42,568 nt of DNA. Source: Acidobacteriaceae bacterium. GTDB lineage: Bacteria > Acidobacteriota > Terriglobia > Terriglobales > Acidobacteriaceae. The notes beneath the pieces are model-generated. The model worked only from the letters and a program-made list of their open reading frames with translations. It had not been told where the DNA came from and did no database searches. This document shows, one piece after another, positions 8,858-17,245 of this stretch. How positions within the stretch are numbered: the stretch's first letter is position 1; the number at the start of each line of letters is the position of its first letter. The translations under genes and the position numbers were made by a program. The DNA is taken from the NCBI GenBank assembly GCA_025357215.1, contig JANXPR010000126.1:1-42568 (forward strand). The letters are read 5' to 3'.

Positions 8858-9865
8858 ATACCCCAATTTGGCCAGGGCATAATTCCCGCTCAGGGAGCGA
8901 TAGCCGCGGAGCTCGCGGCCGTCACTCGTCGCGCGTTCTTGCCGAAGGTCTTTATCCAGCTTTGGAAATCGACCCCTTGGATGGCCGCGATGCTGTCGCA
9001 TGCGCAAGTCGCCACCGGCGGCCTCTCCCCCATCACGGTGCCGTTGCAGGGCAACCCGATGGTCACGATCCAGAACATGGGATACGACGGATCATTCAAC
9101 CAGCCCGGCGTGACCCCGGGAATCCAGAACGCCGAATTCAACCTCAAGGGCTACCTGACCGCGATCCCGTTCCTGGGACTCGAGGGCTTGGTGCAGCTGG
9201 ATTACAGCGTGGTGCCGCTGATCGAAGCGCGCATGAATGACGCCACCAACGTCACGCTCGATCGTTTCTCCACCGACATGTACAACAACCTGACCAACAC
9301 TCAGTCCATGATCGGGTTGCCGGCCGCTATCGATGACGGCACATTCGCTGCCAACTACGGCGGCTTGAGCCGTACCAACAACACGTTCTGGAAATCAACC
9401 TACGTCCACAACGGTGCTCCCACCACTCCTACGCGCAACCTCATGCTCCAATATATCAGCCAAGTAACGAAGGTTACGGGCGAGATTCCCAAGATGGGCC
9501 TTATGGGCTTCGGGACATGGACCAATCTGGCGCAGGATTTCACGCCCAACGAGCGCTATGTGGTCACGCCGAATCAGCCGTTTGGCGAGGGAAAGGTGGA
9601 AGCGCTGTTCCGAGCTCTCGACGTCGCCGGCGTGCCTTTCTATCCAGACCCGTATTGTCCAGAAGGCACCCTCTATCTCCTCAACACTGACTACCTCTCG
9701 CTCTATGTCCATGAGCGGGCTTCCTTCTACTTTACTGGTTTCGAGAGCACGCTCGCCAACGGGCAATTCGGCTACATCGGGGCGCTCTTGACGTTGCTCG
9801 AAATGGTGGACGTCAAGTGCAAGGCGCACGGCAAGTTCGATAACCTTGCGTTCCTGAATATCTGA
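8858..9865 (+). CDS. Major capsid protein; apparent ATA start
   Basis: ORF track starts at TTG 8939, but the frame is open and coding-like back to 8858 (PQFGQGIIPAQGAIAAELAAVTRRAFLPKVF...); AGGAGG at 8847-8852 is 5 nt upstream of ATA 8858; in-frame TAG at 8846 excludes earlier starts. Capsid by size and position. Confidence 0.75.
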   Translation: MPQFGQGIIPAQGAIAAELAAVTRRAFLPKVFIQLWKSTPWMAAMLSHAQVATGGLSPITVPLQGNPMVTIQNMGYDGSFNQPGVTPGIQNAEFNLKGYLTAIPFLGLEGLVQLDYSVVPLIEARMNDATNVTLDRFSTDMYNNLTNTQSMIGLPAAIDDGTFAANYGGLSRTNNTFWKSTYVHNGAPTTPTRNLMLQYISQVTKVTGEIPKMGLMGFGTWTNLAQDFTPNERYVVTPNQPFGEGKVEALFRALDVAGVPFYPDPYCPEGTLYLLNTDYLSLYVHERASFYFTGFESTLANGQFGYIGALLTLLEMVDVKCKAHGKFDNLAFLNI

Positions 9866-9867
9866 TC

Positions 9868-9906
9868 TCGGCGCTGCGGCGCAATGGATGGCGCGAGAAG
9901 CGCCGA
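9868..9906 (+). promoter_or_regulatory. Intergenic hairpin (processing/attenuation candidate)
   Basis: TCGGCGCT(9868-9875)/AGCGCCGA(9899-9906) between capsid and next gene, no U-tract. Confidence 0.45.
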
Positions 9907-9921
9907 CACTAGGAGTCTGAC

Positions 9922-11148
9922 ATGAGAATCGGTGGCGTATTTCCGCTCAACCAAGCCGGCACCTTCCCGTTGTCCCTGCCGGGCGGGGCGTATTCCTACC
10001 TGCCGCCGGGAAATTACCTGCTCACGCTTGGCGGTCAGACCATCTTGCAGTGGTGGGATCCGGTGCAAAGCGGCTGGCGCAACGCCTCCACCCCCGGAGC
10101 CCCGACGTTCGCGGTCTCGATCGACGGCTACAACTACCGCCTGATCAATATGTCAGGAATCGTGCAGGGCGCTTCGATCATCACCCCGGGTACCACCGGC
10201 GTGAACGGCATCGGTCCGACCACCACCGGCACGACGGTTACGTTCGCGGCCCCGGCCGCCGGCATCACCGCCAAGGGTTACGTGGTGATCGGCGGAGCCG
10301 TGGGCGCCGCGGGCGGCGCCGCCACCGTGACGCAGGCGGGCTCTGGCTACCTCACCGCGCCGCTGATCCTGATCGACCCGCCGCCCTACGGCGGTATCCA
10401 GGCGACCGCGGTTGCGGTGCTGACCGCGGCCGGCGCGATCTCATCGGTCACTATGGTCAACCCCGGTGCCGGCTATCTCGCGGTGCCGAATTTCTACGTG
10501 GTGCCGCAGTTCTTCGATTATCCGGGGGCTCCGACGCTCCCGGGCGGCGCCCCCCAGGCGGTCAACTTCCCGCCCGGGCAGTTCGTCAACATGCCGCCGC
10601 AAAACTTCATGCAAGGGCTCACCCAGGCGTTTCCGACCACCGGCGGCGCCCTGATCACCAGCCCGGCGCTGGCCGGCTCCGGCACCCTGACCGGTATCGT
10701 GATCACCGACTACGGGGCGGGCTATCTGGGCTCCGCCATTCCGGCGATCACGTTCGCGGGCGGCACGCTCGCGGGCGGTGTGGCCGCCACCGCCATCATG
10801 TCCATGTCGCTGCTCACCCTGACGGGTGCCACCGGCGTAGCCTACACGATCGGCAACGTGTGGGAGAGCTCGCTGGGCCTCCTGACCCCTGCCGTCGCAC
10901 CGCCGATCACGACCGCTTACGTGAACAACAACTGGCTGCAGCCGCGTCCGGCTCGCGGCGTGCTCACCTCCACGGTCGGCGCGCTGACGATGGAGGATCC
11001 CGGATTCGGCTTCCAAAAACTTCTGGTCGCGGGTAACTTCGGCGTTGCTCAAGGCACCACGATCGCCACCACCACGATCGTTTTTTCCGCCATCACCATG
11101 GGCGGCATCAACGACACGTCTATCGTCCAGGCCAACGTAAGCGAGTAG
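9922..11148 (+). CDS. Virion protein with two GSGY/GAGY-type repeats
   Basis: 408 aa; ATVTQAGSGYLTAP..., SSVTMVNPGAGYLAVP..., GIVITDYGAGYLGSAIP; strong aggag SD. Confidence 0.65.
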   Translation: MRIGGVFPLNQAGTFPLSLPGGAYSYLPPGNYLLTLGGQTILQWWDPVQSGWRNASTPGAPTFAVSIDGYNYRLINMSGIVQGASIITPGTTGVNGIGPTTTGTTVTFAAPAAGITAKGYVVIGGAVGAAGGAATVTQAGSGYLTAPLILIDPPPYGGIQATAVAVLTAAGAISSVTMVNPGAGYLAVPNFYVVPQFFDYPGAPTLPGGAPQAVNFPPGQFVNMPPQNFMQGLTQAFPTTGGALITSPALAGSGTLTGIVITDYGAGYLGSAIPAITFAGGTLAGGVAATAIMSMSLLTLTGATGVAYTIGNVWESSLGLLTPAVAPPITTAYVNNNWLQPRPARGVLTSTVGALTMEDPGFGFQKLLVAGNFGVAQGTTIATTTIVFSAITMGGINDTSIVQANVSE

Positions 11149-11157
11149 GGGGCTTCG

Positions 11158-11523
11158 ATGGAAGATCGCGAAACGCTGGATCGGCTGGCTACCGCCCGCC
11201 GCGCCGCCTACGAATCAGCCCCTCGAGACAGCAACCACCACATCGAAGCCGCGATGGTGGCGGCTGTTGTGCGAGAAATGGACGCTGGCGGCGCCAGCCC
11301 ATCGGTTGAAGCCGACAGCCCCTTGCTCGAGGAGAGGGTGGCGGAGCTCACCAAGAGGATGGACAGGGTGGAGGCGGCTCTGGTAGAGGTGACCGAAGCT
11401 CTATCCGCGCTGGTCGCTCAAGTTTCTACCCCGGACACACACAAGGAACCCGAAGATGGAGCAGAATCCGGATCAGGAGCTCGACCAGCCCCAGGTGATG
11501 AACTGCAAGATCTTGAATCGTAA
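11158..11523 (+). CDS. Hypothetical coiled-coil protein
   Basis: 121 aa ORF, SD tagggggc; LLEERVAELTKRMDRVEAALVEVTEALSALVAQV. Confidence 0.55.
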   Translation: MEDRETLDRLATARRAAYESAPRDSNHHIEAAMVAAVVREMDAGGASPSVEADSPLLEERVAELTKRMDRVEAALVEVTEALSALVAQVSTPDTHKEPEDGAESGSGARPAPGDELQDLES

Positions 11524-11896
11524 CGATTTTACGATCTCGGATCGCTTCGACGGCGTGCCATACGTGTTCGAGACCAATCATCCTGTGTCGGTGCCGATCG
11601 ACGCGGCGAATCATATCTTTGGTTGGTTCCCGGGCGTGGACAAAGAGATCGTCAAGCGCCACGTGCAGAAGAGATTCGGCTGGAACACGCCCGATATGGT
11701 GAAGGAAGGCCAGCACAACAGGTTTTTCGGTCAGATCGAGATTACGCCGATCATGTACCGGATGGTGCCTGTCGAGGTGGACGACGAAGGCTTGCCGGTC
11801 GAGTTTGTCACCAGCTCCGATGAGCGCCGCCCGCGCGGTCCAAAGACCAACAAGCTCTTGCAGGCGGCGAACGAGGCTCTCGGAGCCGGAGCGTAA
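11456..11896 (+). CDS. Hypothetical structural protein
   Basis: 146 aa; overlaps upstream ORF in another frame; SD aagga. Confidence 0.6.
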   Translation: MEQNPDQELDQPQVMNCKILNRNDFTISDRFDGVPYVFETNHPVSVPIDAANHIFGWFPGVDKEIVKRHVQKRFGWNTPDMVKEGQHNRFFGQIEITPIMYRMVPVEVDDEGLPVEFVTSSDERRPRGPKTNKLLQAANEALGAGA

Positions 11897-11922
11897 TCCA
11901 GCGCGGAGCAGGCGGGTGACAA

Positions 11923-12831
11923 ATGCTCCTATCGGATTACATTTCTCAAGTACAGGAGTTGGTCCACGATAGCTCTGGGATCGATTACACCCAGACTGAA
12001 ATGACCAACTTCGTGAACAACGCCCGCAACCGCGTGGCGCTGGATTTTCACTGCATTAGGACGCTTTTTGCTCCCCTGACCACGATCGTTGGTCAGGAAA
12101 TTTATCCCATGACCGGGGGCATAGGCGGAGCCATAGTCACGAACGGCGGGTCTGGATATTCGTCTGCCCCGACGATCGGCTTCGCTCCCGTCAACCCCAT
12201 TCTCGGCGTAACCGCCACCGGCTTCGCCGTCATGAGCGGAACGGCCCCGAATATGACGGTCTCCTCCATCGCGATGACGAATTGGGGCTCCGGCTACACG
12301 GTACAGACGGGAGCTATTGTCATCGCCGGCGGAGGCGGCTTAGGTGCTGCCGCAAACGCCCTCACGATGATCAACGTGATGGATAACGTGTCGATCGCAG
12401 TGATCAACGGCACCCAGCGGCAGACGCTTCTTTGGTGGCCTTTCAGTAAGTTTCAGGCTTTTGCCAGGGCCAATTCCACGGTCTCTGGTCAGCCTGTTGT
12501 GTGGAGCAACTACACCGAACAGAATAGGATTTTTCTTTACCCGGCGCTGCCGGATCAAAACTACGTGCTCGAGATCGATGCGGTTATCGGCACCGCCACG
12601 CCGCTGGTGAGCATTACGGACGCCGACACGCAGATCCTTAACCCGATGGCGGATTGCGTGCAGTTTTACGCGGCTTTTCTGGCGCTCTTGAAGCTGCAGA
12701 ATTTCGAGCAGGCCGAGTACATGAACAAAAAGTACGAAGCCCGCCAGATGAAGATCCAGCTTACCCGGCAGACCGTCCGAAACCCTAACGTCTATCAGAA
12801 TAATTGGCGGCGCCTGCAGAGAGGAGGCTGA
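11923..12831 (+). CDS. Head-tail adaptor-like protein carrying an inserted GSGY-repeat domain
   Basis: MLLSDYISQVQELVHDSSGIDYTQTEMTNFVNNARNRVALD adaptor-like N-terminus; NGGSGYSSAPTIGF...TNWGSGYTVQTG insertion; then INGTQRQTLLWWPFSKFQAFAR. Confidence 0.65.
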   Translation: MLLSDYISQVQELVHDSSGIDYTQTEMTNFVNNARNRVALDFHCIRTLFAPLTTIVGQEIYPMTGGIGGAIVTNGGSGYSSAPTIGFAPVNPILGVTATGFAVMSGTAPNMTVSSIAMTNWGSGYTVQTGAIVIAGGGGLGAAANALTMINVMDNVSIAVINGTQRQTLLWWPFSKFQAFARANSTVSGQPVVWSNYTEQNRIFLYPALPDQNYVLEIDAVIGTATPLVSITDADTQILNPMADCVQFYAAFLALLKLQNFEQAEYMNKKYEARQMKIQLTRQTVRNPNVYQNNWRRLQRGG

Positions 12832-12832
12832 T

Positions 12833-14599
12833 ATTCCTTCTCCTCCGATCAGCACAACGCAAAAAGCAACCAAAAGCTATATAGCGTATCGTGGCTTCAC
12901 CACCATGAACACGCAAAGCTCCCGAGAGGCGCTTCCTGCCAATGAGCTCGCTTGGTGCGAAAACCTGCAGATCGTAGGACCCAACCAACTTGTGTCGTGT
13001 CAGGCTCCGGCGGCTCCGATCGCTACTTTGCCGGGTGAAACCATCGTCTCTCAATGGTTCGCCAACTACACGCCGCCCGGCGGGATCGCGACCGACTACA
13101 TTATTTGTTTCTGTCAGTCCGGAGCCGGCTACCAAGTCAACGCCATTACGGGGGCGTTTGTAAAATTTGCCGTCGCGGGGACATTTTCCAACGCCCCCGA
13201 CATGACGGTGTGGAGCTCGCAGCGAATCCTGATAGCGGACCCGACCGCCGGATACTGCACCTGGGACGGGCTGACGTTCGTACAGTCAGGAGGGGTCTCT
13301 CCCAGCTTCGTCATCACCAACGGAGGATCAGCCTATGGGGCGCCGCCTGTGGTCACGATTTCGGGCGGCTCCGGCGGCGGGGCTACCGCGCACACTGTCA
13401 TCACTGGCGGCGTGGTTACGTCGATTGTGCTGGACAATGCGGGTGCGGGCTACAAGGCGGGAGATACCCTTACGCTCACTTTTGCCCCTCCCTCTACCAC
13501 GGTGGCGACGGCGATTGTTTGGCCGATTCTGGTTTTCAACCCCACCACACTAGCCATCTATGCAGGCCGGGTGTGGCTCGCCGGCGGAAGAATCTTGGAG
13601 TGGACCGGAACCAAGGGCTACGATGACGTCAACAGTGCTGACGCCGCAGGGTCAACAACCATCAATGACGCAGATCTTGTGCACTTCATTACAGCATTAC
13701 GTTCCCTCAACAACTTTTTGTATATCTTTGGTGACAGTAGCATCAAACAAATCGGCACCGTCACCGTGTCCGGAAGCGTCACGATCTTTAACATAGTCAC
13801 GCTTTCATCCGACCAGGGCACGACTTTCCCGCGGGCGATTGCGTCATACAATAGGCTAATCCTTTTTGCGAACAAGGTAGGGGTGTACGCGATCCTAGGA
13901 GCATCGGTCGAAAAAGTATCCGACCAGATGGACGGGATCTTCTCGAATCTCGATTACAGTCAGCCGCTACAGACAGCGGTGCAGGATTTGCATACGTCGC
14001 TGCACACATTCTTGTTGCTGGCCCGATATCGGGATCCCGCCAAGGGCGTTACCCGATCCTTGATCATGTGCTTTTACAAGAACCGTTGGTTCGTCGCCAG
14101 CCAGGGCAATAATCTAACCTCTATGACAACGGCGCCGATCAACGGGGTGATCGATACGTTTGCTTCGTCGGGCAGCGACGTCACGCAGATTTTCCAGGCC
14201 AATACGCCGGTTTCGGTGCTGCTTCAAACAGCACTCAGCGACAACAACTCGCCTTACATGGGAAAGCGCGCCCTGCGCTGTGCAATCTCGATTTTCTCGA
14301 CCGTGTTTGCCACCGTCACGGTCGCGATAGATACCGAGAATGGGTCTATTCCGCAGAATTTCTCCACCGGAATCCCTGTGCAGTGGGTCAATAATGCGAA
14401 TCAGCCTGTACAGTGGCAGAACAACGCTCTGCAAAATGTTAATTGGGTAACGGCGGGATTCCTTTATCAGAGGCTTCCGGCCGCCGGCACCGGAATCTTC
14501 CTCGGTATGTCGCTTAGTGGGACCTTCACCGGAACGCTTAACGGTTTGGTGCTCGAATATCAGGACGCCGCCGTCATGGCATCCAGAACAGGGGCCTAA
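12833..14599 (+). CDS. Tail/virion protein with GSAY/GAGY repeats; apparent ATT start
   Basis: ORF track starts at 12905 ATG, but the frame is open from ATT 12833 (PSPPISTTQKATKSYIAYRGFTTMNTQSSREALPANELAWCENLQI); GAGGAGG 12821-12827 is 5 nt upstream of the ATT. Confidence 0.65.
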   Translation: MPSPPISTTQKATKSYIAYRGFTTMNTQSSREALPANELAWCENLQIVGPNQLVSCQAPAAPIATLPGETIVSQWFANYTPPGGIATDYIICFCQSGAGYQVNAITGAFVKFAVAGTFSNAPDMTVWSSQRILIADPTAGYCTWDGLTFVQSGGVSPSFVITNGGSAYGAPPVVTISGGSGGGATAHTVITGGVVTSIVLDNAGAGYKAGDTLTLTFAPPSTTVATAIVWPILVFNPTTLAIYAGRVWLAGGRILEWTGTKGYDDVNSADAAGSTTINDADLVHFITALRSLNNFLYIFGDSSIKQIGTVTVSGSVTIFNIVTLSSDQGTTFPRAIASYNRLILFANKVGVYAILGASVEKVSDQMDGIFSNLDYSQPLQTAVQDLHTSLHTFLLLARYRDPAKGVTRSLIMCFYKNRWFVASQGNNLTSMTTAPINGVIDTFASSGSDVTQIFQANTPVSVLLQTALSDNNSPYMGKRALRCAISIFSTVFATVTVAIDTENGSIPQNFSTGIPVQWVNNANQPVQWQNNALQNVNWVTAGFLYQRLPAAGTGIFLGMSLSGTFTGTLNGLVLEYQDAAVMASRTGA

Positions 14600-14600
14600 A

Positions 14601-14954
14601 ATTCCGATCTTTTTCCATGATACGGTGCTACCGAAAGACCCGATAGGTTTTTCGATCTGGTTACAGGAGCACTATTTAGAGCACGTGCAGTTCGTGACGC
14701 TGTTTCAGAAAAAGACGCCGCCGATTTTTATTCCTGATTATAATTTCGCGTTGTGGGAGGATGACAAAAAGGTAGTGAGCTCTTGGCTTGAGTCGCACGA
14801 AGCGGCTCATGTGGCGCTTCGTGCAAACACCGGGGTATCTGGTATAAATCTAGCCGACGTCGATTTGGCGAAGGAGGAAGAATGGTACACATGGATGGAC
14901 GATCACGCGGACGAGCACGCCCTGATCAGATCGGTGCTGGGGATCAATACTTAG
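14601..14954 (+). CDS. Hypothetical protein; possible ATT start
   Basis: (M)PIFFHDTVLPKDPIGFSIWLQEHYLEHVQFV; aGGGG 6 nt upstream of ATT 14601; only other upstream start (GTG 14517) lies deep in the previous gene. Confidence 0.55.
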   Translation: MPIFFHDTVLPKDPIGFSIWLQEHYLEHVQFVTLFQKKTPPIFIPDYNFALWEDDKKVVSSWLESHEAAHVALRANTGVSGINLADVDLAKEEEWYTWMDDHADEHALIRSVLGINT

Positions 14955-14962
14955 ATTTCGGG

Positions 14963-15415
14963 GTGGAGTTTTTTACCAAAGAGGCCATTCCGACGGCAAT
15001 TCTGGAGGCGCACCATGCGGAGGTCGGGGTGCTCAAGGGCACTCTCGATCTCATGCCGGATTGGGCGCAGTACGAGCTCCTGCAGGTAAAAGGCGAGCTT
15101 ATTTTCATAACCGCCCGCAGCAATAGAGCCCGCGTGGCCGGCTACATGCTGGTGATCCTCCGGCCGCACCTGCACTACGCTGGGGCCAAAGTCGCTTATG
15201 ACGACGCGCACTACCTGACGCCAAAATATCGCGGCGGCGGCTGGGGCAAGAAAATGATCCAATACGCGGAGCGTAGAGCTAAGGCGTATGGCGCTAAGGT
15301 TTTCTCGATGCGGACCAAGGCCGGCGAGCACAATCACGGATACATTTTCGAGTCGTTAGGCTATAAGCTGACCGATCTTGTTTATTTGAAGGATCTGACA
15401 GATGGCCCTCCTTGA
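14963..15415 (+). CDS. GNAT-family N-acetyltransferase
   Basis: TPKYRGGGWGKKMIQYAERRAKAYGAKVFSMRT...FESLGYKLTDLVYLKDL; acetyl-CoA binding loop. Start codon uncertain. Confidence 0.75.
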   Translation: MEFFTKEAIPTAILEAHHAEVGVLKGTLDLMPDWAQYELLQVKGELIFITARSNRARVAGYMLVILRPHLHYAGAKVAYDDAHYLTPKYRGGGWGKKMIQYAERRAKAYGAKVFSMRTKAGEHNHGYIFESLGYKLTDLVYLKDLTDGPP

Positions 15416-15587
15416 TGTGGTGGAGTTGCAGCCCGGAAAGTGGGCCGTCATGATGGGGGAGGATGTCTGCGTTCAAGACCTATCCAACGCTCAGGCTTGG
15501 CGGTGGGTCGATCGCCATCTAGGTGAATCGGTATCGAGAAGCGAGAGCGTCGGCGAGTGGATCTGGCAGGAGAAGCTAAATGCGTGA
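15402..15587 (+). CDS. Small hypothetical protein
   Basis: 61 aa ORF with gaagga SD, overlaps both neighbours. Confidence 0.55.
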   Translation: MALLDVVELQPGKWAVMMGEDVCVQDLSNAQAWRWVDRHLGESVSRSESVGEWIWQEKLNA

Positions 15588-17226
15588 TCTCTGGGCGTGG
15601 GGATGGGAGCCGTCTTGGTTGCTTTGTTCCGCCGACGATGACGACGACGGGAGTAGCTCGAGCGCCGGCGATGATGACGACGACGGCAGCAGCAGCAGCA
15701 GCAGTAGTAATAGCTCCGACAGCGGCAAAGACACCTCCGGTACAGACACCTCCGGTACAGACACCTCCGGTACAGGCACCTCCGGTACAGACACCTCCGG
15801 TACAGACACTTCCGTTACGGACACTTCCGGCAAGGACAGCCCGGCCGATGGCCTGAGCGGCGGCAATTTCACCGAAACCAGCGGCCCTGGTGGCGGCACT
15901 GGTCCCGGCCCGGGAGGGGGACCCGGCAGCGAGGGCGGCGTGTCATCGGACACCGCCAGCGCGCTTGACGCCGTCGCCTCCGGCCCCGCGGCTGGATTCT
16001 CTGGTGGCTTCGGCGGTGTGACGTCGGCGCAAGACGCTCTCTCGGGTCTCGATAGTCCCGTCGAGCAAGCCTTGGGCCTCGCGGCCGATCCATCAGCCAT
16101 GATGGCAAGCAATATGGCGGTCGGCCCCAATATCACGCTCGATAACCCAGGCGATCCAAGTATCACGCTCGATAACCCCAACGATCTCGAGACCGTGCAA
16201 AGCCCGTTTGACGCCACCGGGCTGCAGAACGCTCCGGTGGAGGGCCTGAATTCCCCATTCGGAGCCGGTCCGGGCATGGTCTCCGGCGTGCAATCGGCTG
16301 ACGCTCTCTCCTCGTTGGATAACCTCACCTCGATCGGCACCATGACGGCGCCCGGGAGCCTATCCACCGGGGCGCCCGCTACCTTGGCCGGCGGCGTGGT
16401 TGGAGGCATGACTCCTGGGAGCGCACTAGGAGGGCTCAACTCACCGTTCGGGGCGAGTCCTGACGCCGCCAACCCGACGCTGGCGGCGAACGCCGCTGGC
16501 TTCAACGCCGGCTTGGACCAAGGTTTGGCGCCAGATCCGGCGTGGACCAATCCTGCCAACATGAACAATGATCTTGGTCCCCTGGGTACCTTCCCGGCAA
16601 CAGGAGCGCTTGCGGATTCAGTTCCACTCCCTACCGACAGACCCGCCACCGCGCCTCTCGCCGGTGGCGGCAATCCGGGTCCTGGATTAGACCCAAGCCC
16701 CGGTCCTGGGGCCGTCAAGGTAAGCGATGGCAGCTTTAACAGCCTCGACGCGCAGGCCGGGCCGCCCGCCTCTCCTGGGCCTTCCCAGGTCACTGGCGGG
16801 CCTAATCCCGACGCCAGCCCGAGTCCTATTTCGGACACAACGGCCCCAAGCCCTGACCCGGGAACCAGCGTCCCCCAAGGGGTCGCGGATGCGCTGGCGG
16901 GAGCAGACAGCACCGGGAGCTCCACCGCGCCCGGATTCCCGCTGGCCTCCCAGATCGTCGCCCCGATTCCTTCCGGGCCACCGAACCCGCCTCCGACTGC
17001 CCCTGACGGCGGCAACTTTAACGTCGAGAACGGAATCTATGGCGCCCCTACGTTCGCCGGCGACGTAAGCGGGCCGCAGATCGGTGGCGGCGGGTCGCAG
17101 GCCACCCCAACCTCACCGGATGGGTCAATAACGGTCGGTAACACAGACGTAGTGCAGACGGCCGGCGACGGCGGCAACTACAATTCCGAATCCGGGATAT
17201 ATGATGCTCTGAACAGCGCTTCTTGA
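15580..17226 (+). CDS. Low-complexity acidic/Ser/Thr/Pro/Gly-rich virion protein
   Basis: 548 aa; DDDDDGSSSSAGDDDDDGSSSSSSS then seven DTSGT-type pentapeptides; strand consistent with operon. Confidence 0.6.
   Translation: MRDLWAWGWEPSWLLCSADDDDDGSSSSAGDDDDDGSSSSSSSNSSDSGKDTSGTDTSGTDTSGTGTSGTDTSGTDTSVTDTSGKDSPADGLSGGNFTETSGPGGGTGPGPGGGPGSEGGVSSDTASALDAVASGPAAGFSGGFGGVTSAQDALSGLDSPVEQALGLAADPSAMMASNMAVGPNITLDNPGDPSITLDNPNDLETVQSPFDATGLQNAPVEGLNSPFGAGPGMVSGVQSADALSSLDNLTSIGTMTAPGSLSTGAPATLAGGVVGGMTPGSALGGLNSPFGASPDAANPTLAANAAGFNAGLDQGLAPDPAWTNPANMNNDLGPLGTFPATGALADSVPLPTDRPATAPLAGGGNPGPGLDPSPGPGAVKVSDGSFNSLDAQAGPPASPGPSQVTGGPNPDASPSPISDTTAPSPDPGTSVPQGVADALAGADSTGSSTAPGFPLASQIVAPIPSGPPNPPPTAPDGGNFNVENGIYGAPTFAGDVSGPQIGGGGSQATPTSPDGSITVGNTDVVQTAGDGGNYNSESGIYDALNSAS
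15730..15834 (+). repeat. 15-bp coding tandem repeat (7 units)
   Basis: gacacctccggtaca repeated; translates DTSGT x3, GTSGT, DTSGT, DTSVT, DTSGK. Confidence 0.95.
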
Positions 17227-17245
17227 GCGCGCACAGGAGGGGCAC

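Noticed and set aside
10050-11036. Long Arg/His-rich ORFs (328 aa +, 203 aa -) overlapping the 9922 gene
   Set aside because: Composition is typical of off-frame GC-rich translation; the 408-aa frame has SD, ATG and coherent domain repeats.
15576-17015. 479-aa minus-strand ORF opposite the low-complexity protein
   Set aside because: GC-rich repetitive DNA lacks stops on both strands; the plus-strand ORF has operon overlap and start continuity, while the minus product is a Pro/Ser/Gly mirror of the repeat.
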